Below are positions 10,240-18,898 of a DNA stretch of 51,796 nucleotides, piece by piece. Numbering within the stretch: position 1 is the stretch's first letter; the number at the start of each line of letters is the position of its first letter. The notes under the pieces were generated by a model that ran no database searches, was not told the DNA's origin, and saw only the letters and a list, made by a program, of their open reading frames with translations. Where the stretch lies: positions 1-51,796 of the forward strand of contig CASXXK010000004.1 of NCBI GenBank assembly GCA_949480205.1. Direction: 5' to 3'. This stretch comes from an uncultured Candidatus Saccharibacteria bacterium (GTDB lineage Bacteria; Patescibacteriota; Saccharimonadia; Saccharimonadales; Saccharimonadaceae). Made by a program: the position numbers and the translations under genes.

Positions 10240-10265
10240 TATGGTAGTGTAATTTTGGAGAGATT

Positions 10266-10337
10266 ATGGATTTAAGGCTAGCCTTATTTTCTACAGTAGG
10301 TAGAAAATATAAGTTGTTAGGGGGTGCTAATGACTGA
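10266..10337 (+). CDS. Putative leader peptide A (MDLRLALFSTVGRKYKLLGGAND)
   Basis: SD GGAG, ATG, 23 codons, stop overlaps the downstream NUDIX start; paralogous to the ORF at 12113-12190. Confidence 0.6.
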   Translation: MDLRLALFSTVGRKYKLLGGAND

Positions 10338-10875
10338 ACTGATTGACGTTTTGGATGAGAACGGGATTAAAACCGGGCGAGTGGCGACACGTGATGAAGT
10401 GCATCGTGAGGGGTTATGGCATCGTGTGATTATTGTGGCGATCGTGAATGATAAAAATGAAATCTTGTTGCAACAGCGGAGTCATAATAAAGAAAAGAAT
10501 CCTGATATGTGGGATATATCGGCTGCTGGACATATTTCGGCGGGCCAAGATTCCCTATCAGCAGCCGCACGAGAGATAAATGAAGAAGTGAGCGTTGATT
10601 TAGGACGACACGTAGATATTAGTGATTTTCGCTATATGTTTTGCTATCGTTCGATGGAAGAATATAGTAACGGTATTATTGAAAAACAATTTTATGATTT
10701 CTTTATTTTACGTCAACCGAATTTGACGTTGGAAAAAGTAAAGATACAAGAAAGTGAAGTGCAGGCAGTAAAACTTTGTACGATGTCGGAATTGCGGTCA
10801 CTAATTGAGAATCATGAACTTGTAGAACGCAACGCAGTTTATGCTGCGTTGGAGAATTATATATTTAATATTTAG
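10330..10875 (+). CDS. NUDIX hydrolase (IPP isomerase-like)
   Basis: AAGHISAGQDSLSAAAREINEEVSV Nudix box; paralog of the 9676-10215 product. Confidence 0.9.
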   Translation: MTELIDVLDENGIKTGRVATRDEVHREGLWHRVIIVAIVNDKNEILLQQRSHNKEKNPDMWDISAAGHISAGQDSLSAAAREINEEVSVDLGRHVDISDFRYMFCYRSMEEYSNGIIEKQFYDFFILRQPNLTLEKVKIQESEVQAVKLCTMSELRSLIENHELVERNAVYAALENYIFNI

Positions 10876-10886
10876 GGTAATGTGGA

Positions 10887-11147
10887 ATGAATGAGGTAAA
10901 AATTAATCGTATTTATAAGCACTTTAAGGGCGACGTGTATCTGGTGAAAGACGTTGCAATACATAGCGAGACAAAAGAAAAGTATGTCGTATATCGGGCG
11001 CTGTATGGCGATAATGAATTATATATTCGTCCATATGAGATGTTCGTTTCTGAAATTGATCATGAAAAATATCCTGAAGTGGCGCAGAAATACCGCTTTG
11101 AATTGCAAGATATTAGAAGTGTGCATGAAGAAGGAGATGTGAAATGA
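10887..11147 (+). CDS. DUF1653-like small protein
   Basis: [49 protein letters not shown]. Confidence 0.8.
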   Translation: MNEVKINRIYKHFKGDVYLVKDVAIHSETKEKYVVYRALYGDNELYIRPYEMFVSEIDHEKYPEVAQKYRFELQDIRSVHEEGDVK

Positions 11148-11560
11148 AAATTTGTATTTGTTGTAGTTTAAAATTTGGTAACGAAGTGTGTAAAATCGCT
11201 GAGCGTTTGGAGAAAATGGGACATGAAGTTTTGCTACCGAATGGTGTGATAAATCGTTTGATTGAACAAGATGATTTTGATCCGGTGCAAGCGAAAATTG
11301 ATACTGATTCCAATCATAAACATGTTGATAAAATTCGTAAAGCGGATGCTATTTTGGTCTGTAATTATTCCAAAAATGACATTGAAAATTATATTGGAGC
11401 AAATAGTTTTGCGGAAATGTTTGTTGCGTATTATTTTAACAAACCAATTTATACTTTGTTCCCTTTGCCGGACATGCCGTATATTAATGACGAGATTCAT
11501 TCTTTTGGAGTGAAGGTTTTGGATGGTGAGGTAGACGGAATTAAACAGGAAAATGATTAG
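11144..11560 (+). CDS. Nucleoside 2-deoxyribosyltransferase-like/Rossmann-like protein
   Basis: [15 protein letters not shown]...[12 protein letters not shown]...[22 protein letters not shown]. Confidence 0.55.
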   Translation: MKICICCSLKFGNEVCKIAERLEKMGHEVLLPNGVINRLIEQDDFDPVQAKIDTDSNHKHVDKIRKADAILVCNYSKNDIENYIGANSFAEMFVAYYFNKPIYTLFPLPDMPYINDEIHSFGVKVLDGEVDGIKQEND

Positions 11561-11614
11561 CAGAGTGAATTGAGCGTTCGTTCCTGGGTGTTTTACGTAT
11601 GATATAATTAAGAG

Positions 11615-11998
11615 GTGAAAACTGGGAAGATTATACCGAACGGCGTTAAACTTGAAGCACATGAATATAATACGGTTTTATTTTTTACGACACTCGGAAA
11701 AGATGTTGAGCTAATATCGCCATCATGCACTCCAAATGTGCGTAATGCAGATTTTTTCATGGATGGTTTGGTTTGGGAATCAAAGTGCCCCGCTGGTGAT
11801 AATACAAGGATGACAATAGATCGTATTTTACATAAGGCTGCTCGGCAGTCTGAAAATATTGTTATAGATTTACGTCGTACGAGATTGCCAGACCAGCAAT
11901 CACTATTATGTATTGAAAAGCGTTTAAAACTTTCGCGACGCATTCGTCGGATTTTAGTGATCACGAAGCAAGAAAGGCTAGTTGACTTTAGGAAGTAG
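11615..11998 (+). CDS. Stand-alone CdiA C-terminal tRNase-like (BECR-fold) nuclease
   Basis: PNGVKLEAHEYNTVLFFTTLGKDVELISPSCTPNVRNADFFMDGLVWESKCP...QSENIVIDLRR resembles CdiA-CT nuclease domains as remembered; GTG start. Confidence 0.6.
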   Translation: MKTGKIIPNGVKLEAHEYNTVLFFTTLGKDVELISPSCTPNVRNADFFMDGLVWESKCPAGDNTRMTIDRILHKAARQSENIVIDLRRTRLPDQQSLLCIEKRLKLSRRIRRILVITKQERLVDFRK

Positions 11999-12010
11999 AC
12001 ATGATACAAT
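11982..12010 (+). promoter_or_regulatory. Consensus sigma-70-type promoter
   Basis: TTGACT-N17-TACAAT. Confidence 0.7.
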
Positions 12011-12016
12011 GAAAGT

Positions 12017-12066
12017 ATTGAGGGCGACCTGTTGTCGCAGAATAACAGGCCAAGCCCTCTTTTTTG
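12017..12066 (+). ncRNA. Putative short hairpin RNA or attenuator ending in a terminator
   Basis: GAGGGC..CCTGTT..AACAGG..GCCCTC + TTTTTT immediately after a consensus promoter. Confidence 0.45.
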
Positions 12067-12080
12067 ATGGGATTTTATGG

Positions 12081-12086
12081 TATACT
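12081..12086 (+). promoter_or_regulatory. Extended -10 promoter (TGGTATACT) of leader module B
   Basis: TGG+TATACT, 26 nt upstream of the leader ATG. Confidence 0.55.
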
Positions 12087-12112
12087 AGGATTAAGTAAAA
12101 CTGGAGTAATTT

Positions 12113-12190
12113 ATGACTTTAAGGCTAGCCTTATTCTCTAACACGGTTAGAGAATCTGCAAATTTATTGGCGAGCGGGGGTGTTGCATGA
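12113..12190 (+). CDS. Putative leader peptide B (MTLRLALFSNTVRESANLLASGGVA)
   Basis: SD GGAG; 25 codons; TGA overlaps the ATG of the next gene (ATGA); paralogous to 10266-10337. Confidence 0.6.
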   Translation: MTLRLALFSNTVRESANLLASGGVA

Positions 12191-12738
12191 AACTATACCT
12201 TGCTCGTCATGGGCAGACGGATTGGAATGTGGAGCATAGAGCGCAGGGTCGTACAGATGTTCCGTTAAATAAAATCGGCAAGAAACAAGCCGAGCAATTG
12301 CGTGAGAATATAAAAGATATTAAGTTTGATGCGGTCTATGCTTCCCCTTTAAAGCGCGCGGCGGAAACGGCACAGATTGCGATTGGTGATAGGAATGAGA
12401 TTGTTTATGACGATCGGCTAGTAGAACGGTCGTTTGGTGATTTTGAGGGTAAAGTTTTGCCTTCGTTTGTGCAGCCTTTTTCGGGAATAGATATTGACGA
12501 TCCAGAATTAAATGAGATTCCAAATGGTGTGGAAACTGTTAAGAATATGCTTGGACGAGCGGAGACTCTTATAGATGATTTGAAACAAAAGTATAACGAC
12601 GAAGCCAATATTCTGATTGTCACGCATGGCAGTTTTAGTAAGGCGATTCATTTTTACGTTAGAGGATTTGGAGGCATTGCAAGCTGGCGAGATTTTCATC
12701 TTGAAAATGGCGAAATTAAAGAATATGAGGTGAGATGA
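12187..12738 (+). CDS. Histidine phosphatase / phosphoglycerate mutase family protein
   Basis: LYLARHGQTDWN motif. Confidence 0.9.
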   Translation: MKLYLARHGQTDWNVEHRAQGRTDVPLNKIGKKQAEQLRENIKDIKFDAVYASPLKRAAETAQIAIGDRNEIVYDDRLVERSFGDFEGKVLPSFVQPFSGIDIDDPELNEIPNGVETVKNMLGRAETLIDDLKQKYNDEANILIVTHGSFSKAIHFYVRGFGGIASWRDFHLENGEIKEYEVR

Positions 12739-13298
12739 TGCAAGAAAATTATTTTATTATTCATGGTAGTTTTGGTTCACCATTTGGTAATTGGTTCCCA
12801 TGGTTGCGTAGGGAGCTGCGAAAACGTAGCAAGGAGGTTTACGTGCCAGATTTTCCAACGGGTGTGGGATTCCAGAACTATGAAAATTGGTCAAAATTGT
12901 TGAAAGTACATTTGGATGCGGGTTTGATTACGGAAAACACAATTATCTTTGCGCATTCGATTGCGCCGGTTTTTGTTTGTAAATTCTTAGTTGAGAATAA
13001 AGTGCGAGTAAAAAAGTTGGTGTTTGCCTGTGGATTTAACAACTATCTTGGCATTGACGAAGATTATGATAGCGTGAACCGCGGAATGTATCTTGAGAAT
13101 TTGGGTGATGTGAAAAAATATTGTGACGAGATAGTTTGTTTCTATACTAAAAATGATCCATATGTAAGTTATGAAGCAGAAAAGAAATTTGCAGATACAG
13201 TAGCAACACAGCAAATCGTGATTGTGGACGGTGGGCATTTGAATTCGGAAAGCGGCTATCGGGAATTTCCGGAATTATTGGAATTTGTGGAGGAGTAG
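12735..13298 (+). CDS. Alpha/beta hydrolase (RBBP9/YdeN-like)
   Basis: FIIHGSFGSPFGNWFPWL...FAHSIAPVFVCKFL. Confidence 0.7.
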   Translation: MMQENYFIIHGSFGSPFGNWFPWLRRELRKRSKEVYVPDFPTGVGFQNYENWSKLLKVHLDAGLITENTIIFAHSIAPVFVCKFLVENKVRVKKLVFACGFNNYLGIDEDYDSVNRGMYLENLGDVKKYCDEIVCFYTKNDPYVSYEAEKKFADTVATQQIVIVDGGHLNSESGYREFPELLEFVEE

Positions 13299-13299
13299 A

Positions 13300-14218
13300 A
13301 TGAATTTATATATTTATGGTCTAGAAACTGATTTTACCAAAGAGCAAAAGAGTCTGCTGAATAGTAAGTTTGCGAAAGTTATCTTTTTTGGATAAAGCGG
13401 ATTATGCTTTAGTGATGCAAGATAATGAACCGAAAGTGATTGCTGCCGATCCAGACATTACTGGCTGGAATATTCCGAATGATATCATTGCGCAGATTCC
13501 AAACTTGAAGGCGATTTGTTTGCAGACGACTGGTTATGAATGGGTGGATGGTGCTTATTGTCGTGAACATGATATCGCTGTGACTAATGTGCCGCATTAT
13601 GCTAGCGTATCGGTGGCGGAGAAATGTGTGTTTATGGCATTGGCCTTAGCTAAACGATTTCCTTTGTATTTGCGTGAGGGCGGAATGAGCTATGCGCCAG
13701 AGTTTATTGGTGATGAGATGTGGAATAAACCAACGGATATTATTGGTTTTGGTGAAATTGGACATGCTTTGGCGCGTCGGTTGGAAGGGTTGGTTGGGAA
13801 CAAGGAAATTTGTTATTATTCGCATAATCAAAATGATCCAGAATTTCATTATTGGCCGTTTGAAGATATGTTGGAAAAGTCAGAATTTATGTTTGTGACG
13901 ATTTCTAAGAATTCGGAGAGCATTGCGCTATTTGATGATCTATCAAAGTTTAACAGAAAAATGAAAGTGGTCGTGGTTTCGAATGGTTTTGAAGAGGTGA
14001 CAAAGCGTTTGGTAGAAAAATGCGAAGCAGGTGAACTTGGTGGAGTAGCCTTTGAAAGTGATGATTCGGGAATCTTGCACCACGAGTATAAAACTAATAT
14101 TTTTGTGACGCCGCATAATGCGCACTGTTCTAAAGAAGCGCTGGCGAGAATGTTTGAAATTTGGACAAATACGGTGGTGTCTGTAGCGGATAAGAAAGTT
14201 ATCAATCAAGTAAATTAA
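13300..14218 (+). pseudogene. D-isomer-specific 2-hydroxyacid dehydrogenase with an apparent +1 frameshift
   Basis: ATG at 13300 with SD GGAGGAG is in a different frame from the 13370-14218 ORF; the frames join at T6 (13384-13389). Confidence 0.65.
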
Positions 14219-14226
14219 GGAGGAAA

Positions 14227-14862
14227 ATGAAATTTACTAAATTAGAACATTCGGGTTGCGTAATAGAAAAAGATGGCGTCAGTATTGTTTGTGATCCGGT
14301 AGAATTTGAGGCGAGTTTGCCGGAACTGAATAACGTGATAGCGCTCGTAATTACACATAAGCATGGTGATCACTTGCAGTCGGAAAAGATTTCGGTAATC
14401 TTGGATCGGAATCCGGGTGTGCGGATTTTTACGACCGCAGATACTGTATCAGAAATTCCCAATGCAGAAGTCATAAAGAGTGGTGATGTGGTGAATGTAG
14501 GTGGATTTGAATTGCGATTCTTTGGTGAAAATCATGCAGCGATTGTGTCGGGTAAGATTCCCTGCCAAAATATTGGTGTGGTGGTGGATGGCGAGATTGT
14601 GAATCCAGGAGATTCATTTGATATGCTAGATGGTGTGGCGCAGCCAGAGATTTTGTTGGTGCCTAGCAGTGCGCCGTGGTGCAAAGTTTGCGAAGGTATG
14701 GAATATATCAAGTTGGTTCGACCTAAACTAGTGGTCCCGGTGCATAATGCAGTGCTTTCGGGGCTTGGCAATGGATTTAATAATAACTGGCTGAGAGCAG
14801 CCTGTGAGGAAGTGGATGCAGACTTGGCGCCGCTGGAAATTGGAGAAAGTGTGGAAGTATGA
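14227..14862 (+). CDS. UlaG-like metal-dependent hydrolase (metallo-beta-lactamase fold)
   Basis: VITHKHGDHL, GENHAAI and HNAVLS motifs. Confidence 0.8.
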   Translation: MKFTKLEHSGCVIEKDGVSIVCDPVEFEASLPELNNVIALVITHKHGDHLQSEKISVILDRNPGVRIFTTADTVSEIPNAEVIKSGDVVNVGGFELRFFGENHAAIVSGKIPCQNIGVVVDGEIVNPGDSFDMLDGVAQPEILLVPSSAPWCKVCEGMEYIKLVRPKLVVPVHNAVLSGLGNGFNNNWLRAACEEVDADLAPLEIGESVEV

Positions 14863-15236
14863 AGCTAGTAGATTATAGAGAAATTATTGATAATAAACCG
14901 ATTCATATTGCTACGGTTACACCAGAAGGCGATCCGAACCTTGCGGTGGCTTCGGATGTGAATATTCTGAACGATGACGAGCTGATTATTTCGGTGAATG
15001 AGATGAATCGTACGCAGACTAATATCCAAAGCAATTCAAAAGTTGTGATTACGGCTTTTGATAAAGACTGGAAAGGCGTGCGAATTTTTGGCAAAGCAAA
15101 GTTTCATGATAGCGGAGAGTATCTCGACTACTGTAAAAAGACTTTCTTTGGCAATGGTGAAGTGTCGCCGTTTGGTGCAACTGAGCCGAAAGGTGCGATT
15201 GTTGTAAAGGTTGATTGGGTGGAGGAGTATAAATAA
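14859..15236 (+). CDS. Pyridoxamine 5'-phosphate oxidase-family protein
   Basis: HIATVTPEGDPNLAVASDVNIL...VVITAFDKDWKGVRIFGKA. Confidence 0.75.
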   Translation: MKLVDYREIIDNKPIHIATVTPEGDPNLAVASDVNILNDDELIISVNEMNRTQTNIQSNSKVVITAFDKDWKGVRIFGKAKFHDSGEYLDYCKKTFFGNGEVSPFGATEPKGAIVVKVDWVEEYK

Positions 15237-15964
15237 TGAGTGGCAAAGTCGTTCTCGTCACTGGCGGTAGTCGTGGAATCGGTAAAGCCACGATTGTTGA
15301 GTTTGCTAAGCGGGGCTATAATGTCGTAATTAACTATCATAATAAAGCTGAAGCTGCGTTTGCTTTGAAGCGACAGCTAGAGACTGAGTATAGAGTAAAG
15401 ACTCTTACTGTAGGAGCGGATGTGCGCAGCGAAGTAGAAGTAAAGCGCATGATTGCCGGAGTTGTAGGCGAATTTGGTAAGATTGACGTGGTAGTAAATA
15501 ATGCTGGTATTGTCTATGATAGGGATTTTGAAGACATTACCGTAGAAGAGTTTGAGGATACCTTGCGTACAAATGTAATTGGTGCATTTCTTGTAGCGCG
15601 CGAAGCTGCGAAGTATATGTTAGATGGCAGTGTAATCGTTAATGTTTCTTCTACTAACGGCACAAAAACTATTTCACCAGAGTGCTTAGACTATAATATT
15701 TCTAAAATTGGTTTACAGAGTTTGACACGTGATTTAGCTTATCAGTTTCGTCCGCATATACGGGTTAATGCAGTGGCGATTGGCTGGGCTGATACCGATA
15801 TGAATAAAGATTTATCAGACGATTATATTAAGTCGGAAACTGATAAAATTTACCTTGGGCGTTTTGCTAAACCCAAAGAAATTGCGCAAGTGATTTGTTT
15901 CCTCGCAAGTGATCAGTCTAGTTATGTGAATGGCGAAATCGTTACGATAGACGGCGGATGCTAG
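15236..15964 (+). CDS. SDR family oxidoreductase
   Basis: VTGGSRGIGKA, NNAG, YxxxK, DGGC. Confidence 0.9.
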   Translation: MSGKVVLVTGGSRGIGKATIVEFAKRGYNVVINYHNKAEAAFALKRQLETEYRVKTLTVGADVRSEVEVKRMIAGVVGEFGKIDVVVNNAGIVYDRDFEDITVEEFEDTLRTNVIGAFLVAREAAKYMLDGSVIVNVSSTNGTKTISPECLDYNISKIGLQSLTRDLAYQFRPHIRVNAVAIGWADTDMNKDLSDDYIKSETDKIYLGRFAKPKEIAQVICFLASDQSSYVNGEIVTIDGGC

Positions 15965-15995
15965 ACTTACGCTAATGCGGATGAAAAGTTATGAT

Positions 15996-16292
15996 TTACT
16001 TCTTCAAATCATTATAAGCGTTTGTGATAATTGTTTGGATTTGGTCTAGATTATCAAAATTAGTGATGTGGTACATTGTACGTTTGGCGCTAGCGTAGGG
16101 GATTTCTTCGGGTAGGTTGCATTTCGCATTACTATCGGATTTTTTGATAAGTAAGCGATTATTGTAGATACCGCCAACTAGAGTTCCATTGCAGTATAGG
16201 AGAAATTCTCCCATCATAGGTCTTACGGTAAAGTCTCCCAATGGGGCAATTTTGTCTAAAATTTTATTGCATTCTGCTTTGCTGGTAGCCAT
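15996..16292 (-). CDS. TfoX N-terminal domain protein
   Basis: VRPMMGEFLLYCNGTLVGGIYNNRLLIK. Confidence 0.8.
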   Translation of the reverse strand: MATSKAECNKILDKIAPLGDFTVRPMMGEFLLYCNGTLVGGIYNNRLLIKKSDSNAKCNLPEEIPYASAKRTMYHITNFDNLDQIQTIITNAYNDLKK

Positions 16293-16303
16293 AGTTTACT
16301 CCT

Positions 16304-18898
16304 TTATTTTTGTTGAATGGTTGATTTACCCATGATGTGATTACGCACGCGTACATAATCAGTGGCCTGGACCTTGTTGTCGCGATTGACATCGGCGGCT
16401 TGGAGGCTGGCTCCGCTGAGCTGACTTTTGCCCATGATATGATTGCGAATTTTAACGTAGTCGGTAGCATAAATAGCGCCGTCGCCGTTGACATCGCCTA
16501 GAATTACGACGATATAGTTATATTGCGTGTTACTGATTTTGAGAGAGAATTTCATGCCAGTTGCAATTTTGCCAGAGGCAATATTTTGACTACTAGAGTT
16601 TTGAAAATTAAGTAATGCTACGCCCTTGATGGATGTGAGGGCGATACGCAATATGCTAATATCTGTGCCAAGATTGAATCCGGTGAGGTAATTTTGGGTT
16701 TTGGTGAGGCCGAGCTTTCGCAAAACTTCGGCTTCGGTAATACTGGGCGTGGGTGTTGGTTCTGGCTGTGGAGTAGAAGTGATGGCAGTAATTCCCTGCA
16801 ATAATTTGTTGGAAGGCTGCGTGATTTGTGATGAGGTGGGGCTGGATGCTCCACCGACGCTAGGTATGCTAGGGTTGAGCGTAGCATCATAATTGACATT
16901 TTGTGGAACATTATAATTATTTTCGTTGGCGATGCACTGAATACCAATGAATCCACCAACATAATTGTTGCCTGTAGTTTTGCCGGTGGCTTGGCTATTG
17001 CTGATTTTGGCGTTTTGATTGCGACCAATAAAACCGCCAAGATTACTTTGACCAGTGACAGTTAAAGCGGAAGAACAATTATTAATAACGACAGTCTCGC
17101 TAACATCGCCAATAAAACCGCCTGTAGCGACGGTCGTGATGCCGAGGAATGGAGCAATATTGGTGACGCTGCCAGATAGCAAGTGTACATTAGTGACTGT
17201 AGTATTCTCTGCAAAAGAGGCTAGACCGCCCAGTGTATTGCCGTTGGTGGGATTAACGACCAAGTTTTTGATTTGAAGATTGGAGATGCTAGTAGGAGAA
17301 TTGTAACCACCTATAAAATTAAATATGCCATGTCCGCTAGTGGAGATATTGTTAATCGTATGGTTTTGTCCATCGAGATGTCCATAGAAATTGAGATTTG
17401 GATATTCTAAGTTGGCGAAATCTAGGTCACTGATGAGCTGATAGTATTTACCTTTGGTGTTACCATTCATGAGGTAGAGAAAATCAGTGGTACTGGCGAT
17501 TTGATAAGGGCGACTAGCGGTGCCATCGCCAGCGATTTGTGGGAAAGTTACGCCAAAGGTAATAGAATTATCGGTTTGGCTGGTGACTGTGACGACTAGC
17601 CCAGAATTGGATCCATCGCTATAATAGATAGTTTGATTATCGAAGTTATTGTTACCATTTAGTGCTTTGCCCAGTATAGGTCGAGATAAATTTAGCGGGG
17701 CTTGAAAAATATTGCCTTGCCCAGCTCCAAGCGCGGTTTCTTCTGGGCGGAAGATAAAAACGTGGTCGTCGTTGTTGGACGCATAATCTTTGTTGATGCG
17801 ATAAACGATAATTCCCTGGTCTTGGCCAGAAAAACCTTCTCGCGAGTCATGTGGGGCATAATATTCAACAACAAAATATTCGTTTTTGGCCGTATTGGGT
17901 TGGAGTATGATAGCGCGTTGTTCGCTTGGGTCAATGAATCGTGGTGCGGTAACGGTGAGGTTGCTGGTGGACTGTGTGATGACGGGTAAAGGGCTATGCC
18001 AGTTAGTATCTTGGCGATACTCGCTAATGAAATAGGCTAGGAAATTTTGGGGATTGGAGGAAGTGGTTTGGCCCATGATGTCGTAGATCCCGACTGGCTT
18101 TCCTGTGGCAGTATGCGAGCGGTAGAGATCGTGGAAACCTAAGACATGTCCAAGTTCATGTGCGACGGTGCCATAGCCACCAGTATCAAGTGAAAAAGTG
18201 CCATATTTAGTAATGTCTCCATCGTGATAAATAAGGCAATAAGCGGAGATATCGTGGTCGAGAATCTGTGCAGAAATATCGCCATTATTGGTGCGTGCGT
18301 GTGGCCAGAAAATGCTATCTGTAGGGATGGGGACATTGGTGGTGTTTTCGATAAAAAGTGTGACAGCGTCGATTTTACCGTTACTGTCCGAATCTAAGTC
18401 GGACAATGTTAGACCTTGGTTTGCAATTTGTGCAGAAATGGTGGCAATTGCATTATTGGCGAGTTCGGTTTCGCGAATGGTTTTGTTACTGGCATCGTAA
18501 CCGTTAAGGTTAGTATCGCTTTTTGGCAGATAATAATCCATTGGTTGCGCATCTTGATAAACAAAAAGTTTGGTGACGATAGAGAGTTGGCCATAACTTT
18601 GAGTTTCGTAATATTTTTTGATAGAAGGTACAGAAATTTCGCCAGCAGAAGTTTGCATAGCGATTGGTTGGTCATTGTTGAGTAATTTTTCGGCATTAGC
18701 AAGGCTGTCAGCATCGTCGATGTGCAAGGTATTACGCGTATCGCTGTCGGAAAACTTGATAAGAATACCAATATTGGTAATTTTGCGTTTAGTGGTAGCA
18801 AAAGTGTCGTTTATGTGGGGCGTGAACAGGCTATAGACTGCAAAAACAAGACTGGCTAAGCACAAAATTTTGGTAAGAGTTTTAATGTGATTTTTCAT
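16304..18898 (-). CDS. Secreted M6-type metalloprotease with GLUG-like and C-terminal dockerin type I repeats
   Basis: GTVAHELGHVLGFHDLY zinc site; signal peptide; DVNGDGAIYATDYVKIRNHIMG and DVNRDNKVQATDYVRVRNHIMG. Confidence 0.85.
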   Translation of the reverse strand: MKNHIKTLTKILCLASLVFAVYSLFTPHINDTFATTKRKITNIGILIKFSDSDTRNTLHIDDADSLANAEKLLNNDQPIAMQTSAGEISVPSIKKYYETQSYGQLSIVTKLFVYQDAQPMDYYLPKSDTNLNGYDASNKTIRETELANNAIATISAQIANQGLTLSDLDSDSNGKIDAVTLFIENTTNVPIPTDSIFWPHARTNNGDISAQILDHDISAYCLIYHDGDITKYGTFSLDTGGYGTVAHELGHVLGFHDLYRSHTATGKPVGIYDIMGQTTSSNPQNFLAYFISEYRQDTNWHSPLPVITQSTSNLTVTAPRFIDPSEQRAIILQPNTAKNEYFVVEYYAPHDSREGFSGQDQGIIVYRINKDYASNNDDHVFIFRPEETALGAGQGNIFQAPLNLSRPILGKALNGNNNFDNQTIYYSDGSNSGLVVTVTSQTDNSITFGVTFPQIAGDGTASRPYQIASTTDFLYLMNGNTKGKYYQLISDLDFANLEYPNLNFYGHLDGQNHTINNISTSGHGIFNFIGGYNSPTSISNLQIKNLVVNPTNGNTLGGLASFAENTTVTNVHLLSGSVTNIAPFLGITTVATGGFIGDVSETVVINNCSSALTVTGQSNLGGFIGRNQNAKISNSQATGKTTGNNYVGGFIGIQCIANENNYNVPQNVNYDATLNPSIPSVGGASSPTSSQITQPSNKLLQGITAITSTPQPEPTPTPSITEAEVLRKLGLTKTQNYLTGFNLGTDISILRIALTSIKGVALLNFQNSSSQNIASGKIATGMKFSLKISNTQYNYIVVILGDVNGDGAIYATDYVKIRNHIMGKSQLSGASLQAADVNRDNKVQATDYVRVRNHIMGKSTIQQK

